NCBI GenBank assembly: GCA_014058105.1
Contig: JACGCM010001948.1
Coordinates: 3,782,001-3,846,000, forward strand
Reading direction: 5' to 3'
Length of the DNA stretch: 64,000 nt
Source: Kingdonia uniflora
Taxonomy: Eukaryota; Streptophyta; Magnoliopsida; Ranunculales; Circaeasteraceae
The notes beneath the pieces are model-generated. The model worked only from the letters and a program-made list of their open reading frames with translations, was not told the origin of the DNA and made no database searches. Below are positions 23,411 to 36,248 of the stretch, piece after piece (within the stretch, counting starts at the first letter, position 1; every line of letters starts with the position of its first letter). Made by a program: the position numbers and the translations under genes.

Positions 23411-23686
23411 ACTATTTGCAATATGAGATGAAGAATATCTAGTAGTCTTACATTGATTAAAAGTATTTCGTATTAGGTTGAATAAGATGTTTGTACTATT
23501 TGTAGGAACGTAGCACTTTATTGTTCGGATCTATTCAAGTTTATTTCGATATTAGTTGTCTTTTTATTGAAAGATTAATAAATGAGTTCTTGGTTGTTTG
23601 TATATTTTACTACGTAACAAAATGCTCAAGAGATGACTGATGCGAGTTCTTCACCGAAACCACCAAACCCTAAGTGATCAATCGTA

Positions 23687-24947
23687 ATGGAGATGGATAT
23701 GGCAATTTTCAAGCTCCTTCAAGACATCATCACCCGAGGAATCCATTCGATAGGCGGAGAGGAATTGCTGGATACTAATCACCATACAACCAATCCCCTC
23801 ATGACGAGCACTGATGCAACAACAAACAACAATCCAACTTCGACTATACCTTCAGCAATAGATAACCGGAGAGATACTGCTCAGGTTATGCATGGGACTC
23901 AGGCTTTATAGAGTAAAATCCTTGACGCCATTTTGGCACATACGGCTCAAGGACGAGTTATCTGCCCCTGGGGATTCATGGGTAAGGCTGTGGGGAAAGT
24001 ATGCACCATGAAGGCAATCTGACCAGAATAAGAACTCATGGGAAACCAGGTTATGGGGAGGGTTTCTACTTCCCATGGTAACATCCCTGACCCAAATGGA
24101 GGAGTACCACACCAAACGTTTGCTGACAATGTTTAAGGCACAGTAATGGAAAGTAAGGAACCTACTGGGTTTATTACAATTAAAAAAAGAGGAGATACAC
24201 CAATTATCTCAATCCCTAGGCTGAATTGTCTGAAGGTATCTCAACATATCAATGCAGTCTCATCGGCCGGTTGGACCTGCAGAAGATCAAGCTCATAACG
24301 ATACAAGCATACGCAAGAACAAATTGGAAGATTAATGGCAAATGAAAATTGATTCCGATAGGCCAAGGGTTCTTTATTATCAAACTGGAGTCTGAGGAGG
24401 ACAAGATTTACATATGGAGCAGAGGACCCTGGATGGTCGAACAAATGCCTATGAGACTTATGCCTTGGAATCCATTCTTTTCAGTTGATAGACATTGTAA
24501 TTCAAATGTTCTGATTTGGTGTAAATTCCCTTGGTTGCCTATAGAAATGTGGAGCAAAAAAATTATCATGTCACATGGGAAGACGCTTCGAACTTCTATT
24601 CAGTCTATCACTCGACACGAAATCAAGACTATGGATACCATGCGATTGTGCTAGTTAATATCGACCTGTCGAAACCAATCCCTGACCACATTCTGCTTGA
24701 GGTAGAGGGCAACATCATCAAACAAGAAGTACTACTACATCGAGTCCCAAAATACTACAATCACTGTAAAAATGTTGGGCACATTATTGCCGAATGCAAA
24801 ATAGTGCAAAAAGCCTTTCGGCTGAATGACTTGGATCTAAACAAGATTAAGCCAAAGACAGCACAAGGAGGTGCTAAGGGTAGTAGGGGCAACCAAGGCG
24901 TCATAATCCATGAGAAGCAACCCCAAACCAAGGACATGGGAAGATAA
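23687..24947 (+). pseudogene. LINE ORF1 (gag-like, DUF4283 and zinc knuckle)
   Basis: ORF1 proteins of plant L1 elements bind the element RNA. The frame begins MEMDMAIFKLLQDIITRG at 23687 and is broken by several stops between 23909 and 24300. The DUF4283-like core is visible at 24349-24590 (FFIIKLESEEDKIYIWSRGP then WMVEQMPMRLMPWNPFF). A frameshift near 24580 leads to 24594-24944 with a knuckle KYYNHCKNVGHIIAEC in which the first Cys is Tyr. 24948-25543 is the spacer to ORF2; it continues a low-complexity Ser/Pro-rich frame to 25430. Confidence 0.75.
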
Positions 24948-25543
24948 AATACTGATATTGCAAGCAAACATACTTACTTACATGACACACTGGAAGAAAG
25001 TAGTACGACTTTACCACCAATTTACCCCCCAGGCATGCTAAGGCCAGCAGATCATTTGCACCAACATGAAAAAATTCCTGCAAACTCTGAATGGTCACGA
25101 ACAAAGTGCAGTAGCAAACAACCCACATCACCCAAAGAGAACAGAGATGCTAGCATGGTAAACAATCTTGCAACACTAAGAGACGTGGAGGCAGATATAG
25201 AACAATCCAACTCAGTACCATCAGGAGAGAAGGATAACAACCCGAGTCCTCCAGGGGAGAGTTGCACAAAAGACGCAGAGATCCTGATATCACCACTACC
25301 TGAGTATGTAGATAATACAACATCCGGAGATAGTGCCAAGAAACTACTAGCAGCTAAAATTTCTGATGAGGGAGAGACTTATTTACAGGCGATACATGAG
25401 GTTCGACACAACCTAAGCCCTACAAGTTAGGCGGATGAAATGGAATAGGAAGAACAACTGCAACTAGGCCCTAACCAAGTTTTTAAAGGAGGTAAGGTGT
25501 ATTCCAAAGCCACGAGAATTACACGGTCTACCCGCAAAGACTA

Positions 25544-28500
25544 ATGAAAGTTCTCTTCTAGAATGCCCGAGGGCTAGGGATTAGAAAAACAAATCAATAT
25601 CTCAGAAAAACAACTGTAAGAACACTACCAGACATAGTGGGAATTGCTAAACCAAAAATATTTTGTAAGGACTTTGTTCTGCCGGGGTATGAAACCAAAA
25701 TCATTTCCAATGAATTTAATGGGGAAAAAGGCAACATATGGATTCTATGGAGCAAAGGAAGTCCTGAACCTGACATTATTGAGCTTTCGAAACAACATAT
25801 TAGGGTACAATACTTGGAGTGCTGCTTTTCGTTTGTTCATGCATACTGCAAAAAAATTAACAGGTTGGAGCTTTGGGATAACCTCTCTAGTTTTGCTGCG
25901 ACCAATACAAAACCATGGATATGCACTAGAGACTTTAATGTGGTGTTGTGAACCTCAGAGAAAAGGGGGAGAAGGCCACCCCAACTTAACGAGGTAATGA
26001 ACTTCAATAATTTTCTTGATACTGCTTAGCTATCAGAGAGTCCCTCTTCAGGACTTCAGTTTACCTAGAGCAATGCTCAAAGTGGAATTAACCGAACTAT
26101 GGTGGTCCTGGATAGATGTTTACAGAATGCAGAATGGCAGACTAAATTCACGGGTTGGAGAATGAAGGTGATGCCTAGAACCCATTCCGACCATTCACTG
26201 ATTATTGGTGAATGCTATCAAGTTCCTAGGCCACATAACATCCCGTTCCGGTACCTTCAGTCCTGGGAAGAGGAATCTGGGTTTGAGACCCTGATTGCTA
26301 ATAGCTGGAGACAGCCGCTGCATGCTGCTCCAATATTCTATCTTATATTGAAGCTAAGATGCCTAAAAACAAACATTAAGTTGCAGAGAAAGAATTCCGT
26401 AACGTACCAAAAAAATAAAATGAGACTAGAGAGAGAGGTGCTGCAACTCCAACTCCAGTTGGAAGAAGATATCACCAATGATTTGATTACAAAGAGATTT
26501 CTTGCCCAAACGAAACTACTCAATAGATGGGAGGAAACATAAGAGGTGTACTGGAGGCAAAAGTCGAGGATTAAATGGCTTCACGCAGGAGATATAAATG
26601 CCAAATACTTTCAAGCTACTTCAAAGGCTCGGAACGTCAAAGCTCTTATCACAAAAATAAAGGACGATTCGGGACGCAACATTACTAGCCAAACCAGCAT
26701 CCAGGAACACATTGTCCAATACTACACCTACAAATTCTCTGCAACAGACACTCAACATTGCCCATCAGTATTTGCACATATCCCCCTGCAAGTGTCAGAG
26801 GAAGAAAATACACATCTCACCTCAGTCCCAACTAATGATGAGATACAGGAGGTGGTTTTCTCCATGAACAACAATGCATCTGGTCCAGATAGGTTTTTAT
26901 GAGTATTTTTTTTGAAAATACTAGGATACGCTGAGTACGGACATTTACTCAGGGATATCCTCCTTTTTCCGCGATGGTATGATCCCTTTGACCTTTAACT
27001 CCAACATCATTGTCTTGATTCCAAAAATCAATAACCCATCCTCTATTTCGCACTACAAACCGATTGTCTTAGTAACTTTCTTTTTAAAGTTATTACAAAA
27101 GTACTAACCGCGAGGCTTTCTCCAATTGCAGATAGATGTGTTACAAGGGACCATAGTGCATTTATAAAAAATTGAAACATTCATAACAACATCTATATGG
27201 CATCTGAAATGGTTAATGAGATGAAAATCAAGAGATAGAATGGCAATGTGGCTCTTAAGATTGATATCAATCAAGCATACGAGACTCTAAGTTGGACATT
27301 CCTCATCACCACCTTAAGAGCTTTTGGGTTCGACCATAAATTCTGCAACTGGATTCAGACGATTATCAGTAGCAGTATGATCTCTATCCTTCTAAATGGA
27401 ACTCCATTTGGGTTCTTTCAGATGTCTCAGGGACTCAAGCAGGGGTACCCTCTCTCCTCAATCCTCTTTGCAATTGCAGAAGATATTCTTAACATCAATC
27501 TCCACAGAGCAAGGGAACAAGGCATAATACAAACTAAGGCATCAAAAACACTGACGCACTGCCCTACTCACTTTCTATTTGTAGATGATATTTTTATGTT
27601 TGTAAACGGGAACACCAAATGCCCGCGACAGCTTAAGCTCCTCCTTGCAGACTATCAGGTGGCGTCTGGGCAAGAGATATGTGTGGCCAAAAGCAAAATT
27701 TTCATGAGCAGTATTCCTCTTACTCGAAGAAGAATTGTCTCAGATATATTTGGCTTCAAAGAGGGAACGTTCCCCGAAACATATCTGGGCATCCCACTTA
27801 TACAAGGGAGGGTTATAAAGCAAGCCATTATACCGCTTATTGAAAAGATCCGAAAGAGGGCTAACAGCTGGATTGGAAGCATGATTTCTTTTCGGGGAAG
27901 AGTTACTCTAGCAATGTCTGTTCTTAATAGTATCCCCATTCATAATATGTCAATTTACAAGTGGCCTCGGTCGCTTATCAATGAGGGGGACAACATCATT
28001 AAGAACTATATCTGGACTGGATGGGAGACCCGACAAAGCAGAAAAGAGTAACACTGAAGTGGGAGAAAGTTTGCATACTGGTAAAGGAAGGGGGACTTGG
28101 AGTTCAAAGTCTGGGGGAAGTAAATAATGCAATGCTCTGCAAGCTGCACTGGGTTTTTCAACAAGGTACAGAAGAATGGGCAAAATTTCTAAAATCCAAA
28201 TTCAGCAGCAAGAGTGGAGACCCAATTCGTTACCGCAAACCCTCTACTATATGGAAGGGCATTAAAATAGGAGCTGCACTTTCGAAACCTCACATTGGCT
28301 GGCTTATCAAAAGTGGAATGCAAATTGATTTCTAGAGAGACACTTGGACGACAAACATTCCTATCATGGAATACATCGACTTGCCTAGGCACTTGTGGAG
28401 AAATTGTACGTCTAAACTCAACAACTTCATCAACCCACAAGGCTGGAACGTCCCTAATGATATCTGCCTTCTCCTTCTTCCCTTAGTAATGAACATACAA

Positions 28501-29790
28501 CAAATCCAGTGTAACCCAAATGCGCAGGACGCAATGATATGGAAGCCAGACCTACGCGATGCGTTCACAACCAAGAATGCTTTTGACACTCTCCGCAGAA
28601 GAGAGGACACAACATGGTGGTGGAGATATGTGTGGAGTAAAGCAATCCACCCGAGACTGGGCGGCTTTACATAGTGTTTGCTGAACCATCTCCTGCCTAT
28701 GGGCAACGCCATCAGGAAGAAAGGCATAGCCTTGGTCTCGGTCTGTCACCAATGCCATAACAACTCAGAAACAGAAACACATACAGTACTATATTGCCCC
28801 CATGCAGCCTCTCTTTGGAAAAGGGCTACAAACTGCTTCTCCTATGTTCCTATTATACATACAGATACTTGGAGAACCATTCTGAAAAGGGGAAAATCGT
28901 CTAGCCCATATATTAAAGATTTATGGGTTGCCATGGTCTTCTCTATCTGCAGCAACATTTGGTATGCAAGAAATAAGTGGCTCTCAGATGGACTCAAGAT
29001 TATAATCTAGAAAATCACGCTGAACATCCTAATGGATATCGCAGATGCTGCCCACCTCTCTCAACATACGATATACAATACGGTTCATAACCTAAAGATC
29101 ATAAAAGTGCTAAATGTCCAATGTAAACTACGAAAATGCAACAACATCGAGAGCTGCAGATGGTTGCTCCCTGAAGTGAACGAGATTAAAATCTGCTGTG
29201 ATGGATTGGCTTTAGGCAATCCAGGACCGGCGGGGATTGATATAATGTATAAAAATAACGCTGGGGAGGTCTTGGGCACTTTCAGCAAATCAATTGGTTA
29301 AGCTACAAACTATATAACAGAGACACTGCATTCATATCGGGCGTTCAACGTGCTCTAGCACACGGCTGAAAACGAGTTTGGGTTGTCTCCGATTCCGCTG
29401 CAGTTATTAAATCTTTCCTCAAAGATAATATACGATGGTCTCTCAGAACAACGTGGAATCTGATTACTCCTTCCTTCAGAACATCTAGTTCAGTCATGTA
29501 CACGGCTGAAAACGAGTTTGGGTTGTCTCCGATTCCGCTGCAGTTATTAAATCTTTCCTCAAAGATAATATACGATGGTCTCTCAGAACAACGTGGAATC
29601 TGATTACTCCTTCCTTCAGAACATCTAGTTCAGTCATGTATGGAGAGAATGCAACTTCTCTGCAGATTCCCTCACATGGAGAGGGTCAGACCCAGAATAG
29701 TCTATGGAAGAATGGACTAATGGCAAACCAAGCTACCTACAGGACATCGAAGAGTACACCGCAGAATACTTTAGAGTCAGATGGAGGTGA
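25544..29790 (+). pseudogene. LINE ORF2: endonuclease, reverse transcriptase, RNase H
   Basis: In order: an APE-type endonuclease start MKVLF then TAG (normally Trp) NARGLGIRKTN at 25544; endonuclease pieces to about 26230; linker helices at 26340-26540; a WRQKSRIKWLHAGDINAKYF block at 26552; reverse transcriptase at about 26850-27700 with KIDINQAYETLSW, QGLKQGYPLSSILF and the active-site motif FVDD; the thumb/connection region to 28335; a zf-RVT region at 28550-28860 (ending CHQCHNNSETETHTVLYCPH); and RNase H from 29160 (CCDGLALGNPGPAG). Many stops and shifts are present. A perfect 140-bp tandem duplication at 29361-29640 breaks the RNase H frame. The frame ends YFRVRWR, stop at 29788. Confidence 0.85.
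29361..29640 (+). repeat. Perfect 140-bp tandem duplication inside LINE ORF2
   Basis: Positions 29361-29500 and 29501-29640 read identically, each starting CACGGCTGAAAACGAG and ending CAGTCATGTA. The related LINE at 54923 has a single copy of the corresponding region. 140 is not a multiple of 3, so the duplication shifts the frame. Confidence 0.93.
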
Positions 29791-30214
29791 ACATCTCTAG
29801 CACTATGCTAGGTGACTCGATCTTTAATATTTTCTCATTTTTTTCATAGTTACCTTGTTGGTTTTTACCAGGGTTTGCCGGCATATGCACTAGTGACATG
29901 TACTAGTAAATATCAAGCAACCCTCGCACTCGACTGTAACTGTTCCATAATATATCTGACTAAACTTTCTACAAAAAAAAACTATTTTAATATTTGAATG
30001 TCACATATTTTATACATTAATAATTGCTAAAATGAGAGGAGATGTCAAAAAAATTATTTATAATATATGATTTACCGAACCCGGAGTTTCAGAATATCTG
30101 TTTTTAATATTCAGCTGCCAAACAAAAAACATATATATGAGATATTTGATTTATCAAATATTAGGATATTTAAAATATTAAATATTTGAGATATGTTTTT
30201 ATCAAACAGAGCCT

Positions 30215-31700
30215 TAGAGTATCTCCTAAAGTACCGCACTTAGTAGAAAAAAACAAACACTAAGTTAGTGATGTCCAATTTCATCCAGCAGTACCTCAGT
30301 TAGTTTTTCAAAAAGTAAATGTTTAAAAGAGGAAAGGGACCCACAAGATTAGAAAATAAAATTAAAGTTGGGTGAATTTGTCCATTTGTCGCTTTTTGCT
30401 GGTTATTTTCAACCTCAAAAAGTAAGGTTCAACCGTGGAAAGCAAGGCTTAACCTTGCTTTTTGAGGATGAAAACCAAGTGAGTGAGGTATGATGGACAC
30501 ATAAAATGACCACTATTCCCCTGTGACTTAATGTTTATTATTCTTAATTTTATTATTAAACATGACTTATAAAACTAATTTTTATATTTCAGGTCACATG
30601 GAGCTCATTTATCAAATATGTGCAAATACCGGGATGTATAGCTCAAAGGATGAACTGTTGGAGAAGGATGTAGAGTTGTCAAACACAAGGGTTCTACATG
30701 GGGAAGTTACAATTTTGGAGGATAACTCTTGGAGGTTACAAATTTATGTACATTCATGGCATAGGCTATAAATATTATATTAAATATAAGAACCCTCTCC
30801 TTCATCTATAAAATGAGAGGTGGTGAGCTCATAAGATTATCCAATTTTGAGAGAATTATTCTTGTAGAGTGCAAGAGAGCATTATTAGAGTAAGTTGGTG
30901 TAAGTCTTGTAAAAATTTGGAGCATTTCATTTTGTAAGTTAATAAAATTCTTCTTTTTGTTGTTAGTTTATGTTCATTTCATTCTCATATCATTTAGGTT
31001 TTATAGTTGTTATAATGGCCGGCTAAGTACTCACTATGGGCGAGGATGGATCCGCCATAAGCGTATGATATCATGTAGTAGAATGTATTTCTCTCTAACA
31101 CAATACGAGCATATTATCACGAATCTCAAAACTATATTGTTGGAGACATCCATTATCATCCTATGATCTCTTTAAGTAGAGATATAAGAAGAGTTTTGTG
31201 ATTCTCAAATGATATAGTAAAATTGTATTAATATTGTATTTTTCTAAGATATGATCCTAATTAGCATTTTATAGTTAACATAGCTTTCATGGAATGTGTT
31301 TTTAGTACATACTTAGTTCATACAATATATTCTACTTGAGTTATAATTAATCATGGGATTACATCGACAAAAGCTCGAAGTTTGTTATTTCAATTAAGTG
31401 GAGAATTTAATATACGATACTTTGTTGATATTGTATGTAAATGGTGGTGAATTCTGAAGCCTCTAAACCTTTATTCTTGATTAAAACCATATTATTGATT
31501 TTTACGGTTTTACAACCTTAGATTACTTAAACACAAAACCAAAACTAATTTCTAGTTCCGTTCGAAAGTGAGCGACACTCTAATTTTTACCCATACTAAA
31601 CACCGAATTTTGACCGTTATCAAGGTACTGTTAGATGATAAAAATTTGATGTGGTACCTCAAAAACCAAGTGAGTGTGATACTTGAGGAGATGCTCTTTG
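30215..31700. mobile_element. Inverted-repeat (MITE-like) element containing other sequence
   Basis: The left end AGAGTATCTCCTAAAGTACC and the right end GTGATACTTGAGGAGATGCTC (reverse complement) form imperfect terminal repeats. The internal motif AAAACCAAGTGAGTG occurs both near 30472 and at 31660. The middle, roughly 30520-31610, looks like a later insertion with LTR-like features. 29990-30214 is AT-rich with no gene. Boundaries are tentative. Confidence 0.45.
30590..31010 (+). other. LTR-like promoter/polyadenylation segment
   Basis: The segment has TGTTGGAGAAGGATGTAG at 30656, a TATA motif GGCTATAAATATTAT near 30766 and a polyadenylation-type AATAAAATTC at 30948, in the spacing usual for a retrotransposon LTR. 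No paired LTR or coding domain was found in the window, and a target duplication was not identified. It could also be an old gene fragment. Confidence 0.35.
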
Positions 31701-32099
31701 TTGAATGTGAATGTATACATCTGTGTTTGGAGCAGAGTAGAGAATGTGAATGCCAGAACTTCTTCGGTGTTTAAGCAGAAAAAAGAAGGGTATGTACCTA
31801 ATGGCTAAGGCTTGTATTGATTCGATAATATACGTCAACCTAAGATGAGATCTTAAAATTTTCTTTTTCTTTCGTGATGTTTCGAGTCATAGGACAATTA
31901 TCTTCTATTCATAGAATAAGTAGTATTCACACACTACTCATAACCAGTATCAGCAAATCAACATATCACAACAATGCCTAACAAAGTGATTTACAGTTGC
32001 AGTTTCCATCACACTCCATGATAAAAACAAACCCAATTAATATATAATTAAACTCGTGTCAAAACATAACTCAAATAAGGCGGTATGTTATCCAGTGAA
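31701..32099. other. AT-rich spacer, nothing recognised
   Basis: No coding frame, repeat or RNA gene that I can support. Confidence 0.4.
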
Positions 32100-32213
32100 A
32101 ATTCTATTTACATTGTGAGGAGTCCAGATTTGCTAAGGAGAGATTTGGGTGAAGAGGTGAGGACCCAACCAAATTAAGACATGTGGCATCCCTCACGTGA
32201 GCTACAATGCTAC
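32100..32213 (+). repeat. Outer inverted repeat, left copy (partner at 45418-45510)
   Basis: The sequence from AGTCCAGATTTGCTAAGGAG to CACGTGAGCTACA is the reverse complement, with few differences, of 45418-45510. The pair brackets about 13 kb including the gypsy, MITE, FAR1-MULE and copia insertions. It may be the terminal repeats of a large element, or an inverted duplication that later received the insertions. Confidence 0.7.
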
Positions 32214-32222
32214 AAAGCCAAG

Positions 32223-32740
32223 AATTTAAGGGGGTGCTTATTTTTTAAGTGCTGAATACTGACTGCTAAATGATATGGAGTGCTGAATGCTGAATGTTGA
32301 ATCTTAAAGTGTTTTATTTTTAAAAATTGTTGAATGCTAATAGATGACTTAAATACCCTTGTTAAAAGAAAAACACAAGTCGTAACATTACGCTCTAAAC
32401 AAAATAACTTGAATGAGTACCATAACACCACCACCTTTACCATCACACATACATATTTCTAAATCCAAATAATTTTTACAATAAATGGGTATTTGTTTGA
32501 GAGAGAGAGAGAGAAAGAGAAAGATCTTTGTTGAGATTTTTTGTGGGCCTTTTGTCAAAGAACTAATTTTTCGTAGCTAATGAGGGGCAATATAGGGAGA
32601 AAAATAAAAGAGAAGTGATGAATGAGTAGTAAGCTAGTCAAAACAGCTTACTAGTTTTGGCTTACTCGCAATTGCTTACTGGCTTATAAGACAAAAAAGA
32701 AACAGCACTTCAAGTGCTTAATACCCCTATTAAGCACTTC
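32223..32740. mobile_element. hAT-like MITE, left part (right end at 36254-36285)
   Basis: The left terminus AGGGGGTGCTTATTTTTTAA is matched in inverted form by TCAAAAAACAAACACCCCT at 36267-36285. Joining across the gypsy insertion through its ACTTC duplication restores a continuous A/T-rich element of about 550 bp. Terminal repeats are imperfect and an 8-bp flanking duplication was not evident, so the hAT label is tentative. Confidence 0.5.
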
Positions 32741-33313
32741 TATTCCACAATACGAAGAGAAACCCTAGTTAGCAAAAAAATACGAAGAACACAGAAATTG
32801 GATTGGGAAAAAATCCCTTTAAGAGCTTCAATTGCTCAAATCAATTGATTACAACTTGAATTACTCTAAACCCTAAGCTTCTTCCTCAGAACTCTTTATT
32901 GAACTAACATAGCTTAAAAAAATAACCCAAGTCCCCTTTATATACTAGGGAACTAAAAATACTAATAATACGGATCTCGAGGCAAAACTACGCCTCAAAA
33001 TAATAACCTACGCCAAGCTCGTTCGAACGACATCCAAGCCCGTTCGAACGACTTTACACTAATTGGTCTAAAACCCTAGAAACTTGATAAGTCGTTCGAA
33101 CGACATCTAAGCTCGTACGAACGAAATTTGTCTATGGGCCAAAATTCCAGTGAGTAGGAAAAATGTCGTTTAAACAAAATAGGGAGTCGTTCGAACGACT
33201 TGGGTTTCTTGGGCCAAATTCCAGAGAGTTAGAAAAGGGTCGTTTGAACGACTCTCAACCTCGTTCGAAAGATTTTACTATAATTTGGTCTTCGACTAGA
33301 TCTTTCTAGATCA
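32741..33313 (-). repeat. Gypsy 3' LTR with TCGTTCGAACGA motifs
   Basis: 573 bp, similar along its length to 35705-36248 but clearly diverged, so the insertion is not recent. On the minus strand it starts TGATCTAG. It contains seven copies or near-copies of the 12-bp palindrome TCGTTCGAACGA between 33015 and 33272, and a TATATACTAGGG promoter-like motif near 32938. Confidence 0.85.
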
Positions 33314-33383
33314 TAGCACCCCCCTTTAAGAGCCTTGAGCTCCTGCTCAAGCTGGAACTGGAGATATAGAAATGCGGCACTGC

Positions 33384-34215
33384 CTATTTCCCTGCTGTAC
33401 TACTTCGACTTACTAGGGAGCTGACCCTTCTTCCCAACTCAGAACGAGTAAATACCACCCTGTCTTGTAGTCTGAACTTTTCTCTCAAGAATACCATCCT
33501 CCTACAACGGATCTTCTCTTTCCATCCATAAGTCATTAACTGACGGTAGGTGAGTGTCGATGGGAGAGTCTTCATCTAAAAGAGACGGCTCAAACAACAT
33601 TAAATGCTCGGCAGTAATCACCGAATACATCTTCATAAAAGGTGGCAAATCCAATTCATACTCACATGTCTTGCCTTGCAGTAACTTTCAGCTAAACACA
33701 CTACGCCTCTTGGGATCATCATATCCTGCAACATACCCTGACGTAACAAAAGGCTGTATCTGCATAGAAACTACTATAACAGAAGTAGTTAGTAATGGGG
33801 GTCGAGATAACCTATTAGCCATTTTGTTGTCTACTCCCTTCTTATACTGTATAATCAAGGGGAATTGTTGAAGATATAACATCCCTTTCATCTGGCGAGC
33901 TTACTGAAGCTTGGACCGTGTAGCTAAAAACTAGAATGGTTTGTGATCAGAATGTAACACAACCTCATCTTGCAACTTCCCCATGTTAGTTTGTTGCTTA
34001 TAAGACGTTATCATTGGAGACAACACGCAAACCGACGTACCCTCTTGAACCGATCGTATCAATAACACAAACTTGCCGCTTGCATTAACCAACCGCTTCA
34101 CCTGAGTCGCCGTTACTAAATTAGACATAGTGACATGTTCCTTACAAACATTGATATGGAACTCCCTTCCCACCTTCACAAGACGATACTTATGAGCTCT
34201 ATGATGACCTGACAT
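33384..34215 (-). pseudogene. Gypsy pol remnant (RT / RNase H junction)
   Basis: Pieces in coding order: GREFHINVCKEHVTMSNLVT (about 34170-34110), the RNase H end FPLIIQYKKGVDNKMANRLS (33865-33800), and a terminal stretch down to 33384. The reverse-transcriptase catalytic core and the integrase are missing. Confidence 0.65.
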
Positions 34216-35665
34216 ACATCCAAATAAACCACCTCACATGTCACCTCGTCAATAAACCTTTCAGTGATCACAAACTTGATTGTACACTGCTTCGTGATCA
34301 TCAAATCCACATCTTTATGAATCCACCCCAAACCATATGGCTTAGGATGAGCTGTAGTCGTCAAACTCATCTTCTTCACCAACGCCTCAAAAATCAAAAT
34401 TTTCTGATTACCCGGATCCACAATGGCCTCGACTAAACTCTGCTTTACCTGAATACTGACATAAAAAAGTTCTTCCCGACTCTCCTCCTTGGTAGCCAAA
34501 GTCTGCCGAAACATAAGTGTAAGCTTAGGATCTGGTTTATCCAATTCCGGGAGGTCAACAACTGCTGCGGCAAGTGCATATCTCTATTTCCTGCTATTCT
34601 CCTCCTTCGGCCTAAGCTCCGGGTGAAGTTTTCAATATCTATATGAAATATGCCCACTCGCCGTATAATGATTGTAAGAATTCTCCTTGAACGAAGACCC
34701 CTCTCCTTTGGACTCTCCCTTATGTTTATTTTTCCAACTAGACTTGTACCCCGACTTGTTTTTGTCGCCTTCTTTGTCACTCTTCAAGTATTTGCCTTCA
34801 ATAACAATTGCCTTTACGGTAGCATCCTCGATATTGGCCACAGTAAAGAGTTTTAACTCTCTTTTAATGGACTCCGACAAACCCCCTGTGTACTTCATGA
34901 ATACCTCATACTCGTCTACATCAATGTCCAAAACCAAAGCTTGGTTATGAAATGCCGTAGTGTACTCCTATACGGATTGCTCAATCTTTTGGCATAAATT
35001 GTGCCATTTATACCATCTTTCTTGCTCATACCCAATGGGATAAAATTGCTTTTGTACTAATACCTTGAATTCTTTCCAACTCAATCTTCTTACATCATGA
35101 CGTTTCTGATAAGATTTCCACCACCTGAGTGCATGATTTGCGAATTTTAACGTAGTAAAGCATATTTGTTGAGCATTGGAGTATTCGTAAACGGAAATAT
35201 AAGTTTATAATCTAACCAATTATCTAATATCTCAGCATCGATTAAACTGTCGAATACCAAAATTTCAATCTTAAAATTGGTACGAAGATTACGTATATGA
35301 TTCGATGACTTACTAATAATCGATCGCTTCTTGACGGATTCTGCATCACTAGAATCACTCTCTATCTCTATAATATCGTCGTCTCCATCCACCTCCATAA
35401 CCCTTTTCTTCTTCGAGCGGTCTCGCCGTTTCACCGAAGTGGAAGCCTTTGCAAGGTTCGTGAGACACAATTGTTCAACCAACTCCCCTACAATAGAAGT
35501 TAGGTCGGAAACTGTCATTTCCAAAGTCGTAAGTCTTTCGTTGGAATCGCCCATCTCTAAATCGTCCTTCTTCTTCGAATTAGGTTTGCGATGAATCTTC
35601 AACGGACTCACTAGCTTCTCCTTCGTTTGCTTGAGACGGTCACGTGTAGAGACCATAAGCCACAA
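34176..35665 (-). pseudogene. Gypsy gag and protease
   Basis: The gag frame opens at 35665 (MWLMVSTRDRLKQTKEKLVS), with an acidic low-complexity stretch and a basic KRRDRSKKKR block, and continues through a capsid-like part at 34937-34700 (FMKYTGGLSESIKRELKLFT). A zinc-knuckle remnant NHYTASGHISYRY lies at about 34650. The protease region lies at 34544-34176 with IVDPGNQKILIFEALVKKM, where Asp-Pro-Gly replaces the usual Asp-Ser/Thr-Gly, implying loss of activity. Frameshifts separate the segments. Confidence 0.7.
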
Positions 35666-35704
35666 TCAACCCCCGAAGATCGTAACTGGAAAACTGATAC
35701 CACT

Positions 35705-36248
35705 TAATCCACAATACAAATGGAATAGTTAGCAAAAAAGTATAAAGAACACATAAATTAGATTGGTAAAAGTCCCTTTAAGAGCTTCAATTGCTCAAAT
35801 CAATTGATTACAACTTGAATTACTCTAAACCCTAAGCTTCTTCCTCAGAACTCTTATTGAACTAATATAGCTTAAAAAAATAGCCTAAGTCCTCTTTATA
35901 TACTAGGGAACAAAAAATACTAATTGCACGAATCTCGGGGCAAAACTACGCCTCAAAATAACAACCTACGCCAAGCTCGTTCGAACGGCATCTAATCCCG
36001 TTCGAACGACTTTACGCTAATTGGTCTAAAGCCCTAGAAACTTAACAAGTCGTTTGAACGGCATCCAAGCTCGTTCGAATGAAATTTATCTATAGGCCAA
36101 AATTCCAGTGAGTAGAAAAAAGGTCGTTCGAATAAAATAGGGAGTCGTTCGAACGACTTGGATTTAAAAAGGGTCGTTCGAACGACTCTCGACCTCGTTC
36201 GAACGACTTTACTATAATTTGGTCTTCGACTAGATCCTCCTTGGATCA
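35705..36248 (-). repeat. Gypsy 5' LTR with TCGTTCGAACGA motifs
   Basis: 544 bp, the partner of 32741-33313. It carries eight full or near copies of the palindrome TCGTTCGAACGA between 35975 and 36210, three of them close together at 36176-36210. On the minus strand the start is TGATCCAAGG. Confidence 0.85.

Larger units (their letters stand above)
23600..29985 (+). mobile_element. L1-type LINE (long, decayed)
   Basis: A non-LTR retrotransposon in the order ORF1 (DUF4283-like plus zinc knuckle), ORF2 (endonuclease, reverse transcriptase, zf-RVT, RNase H), 3' UTR, A-rich tail (CTACAAAAAAAAAC at about 29969). No LTRs flank it. A 5'-truncated relative sharing the ORF2 C-terminus and the 3' UTR motif CACTAGTGACATGTACTAG lies at 54923-56328. 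The 5' boundary near 23600 is approximate. I did not find a convincing target duplication. Confidence 0.85.

Noticed and set aside
24349..24947. Zinc-knuckle protein as an independent host gene
   Set aside because: Order and spacing with the endonuclease and reverse transcriptase downstream show it is LINE ORF1.
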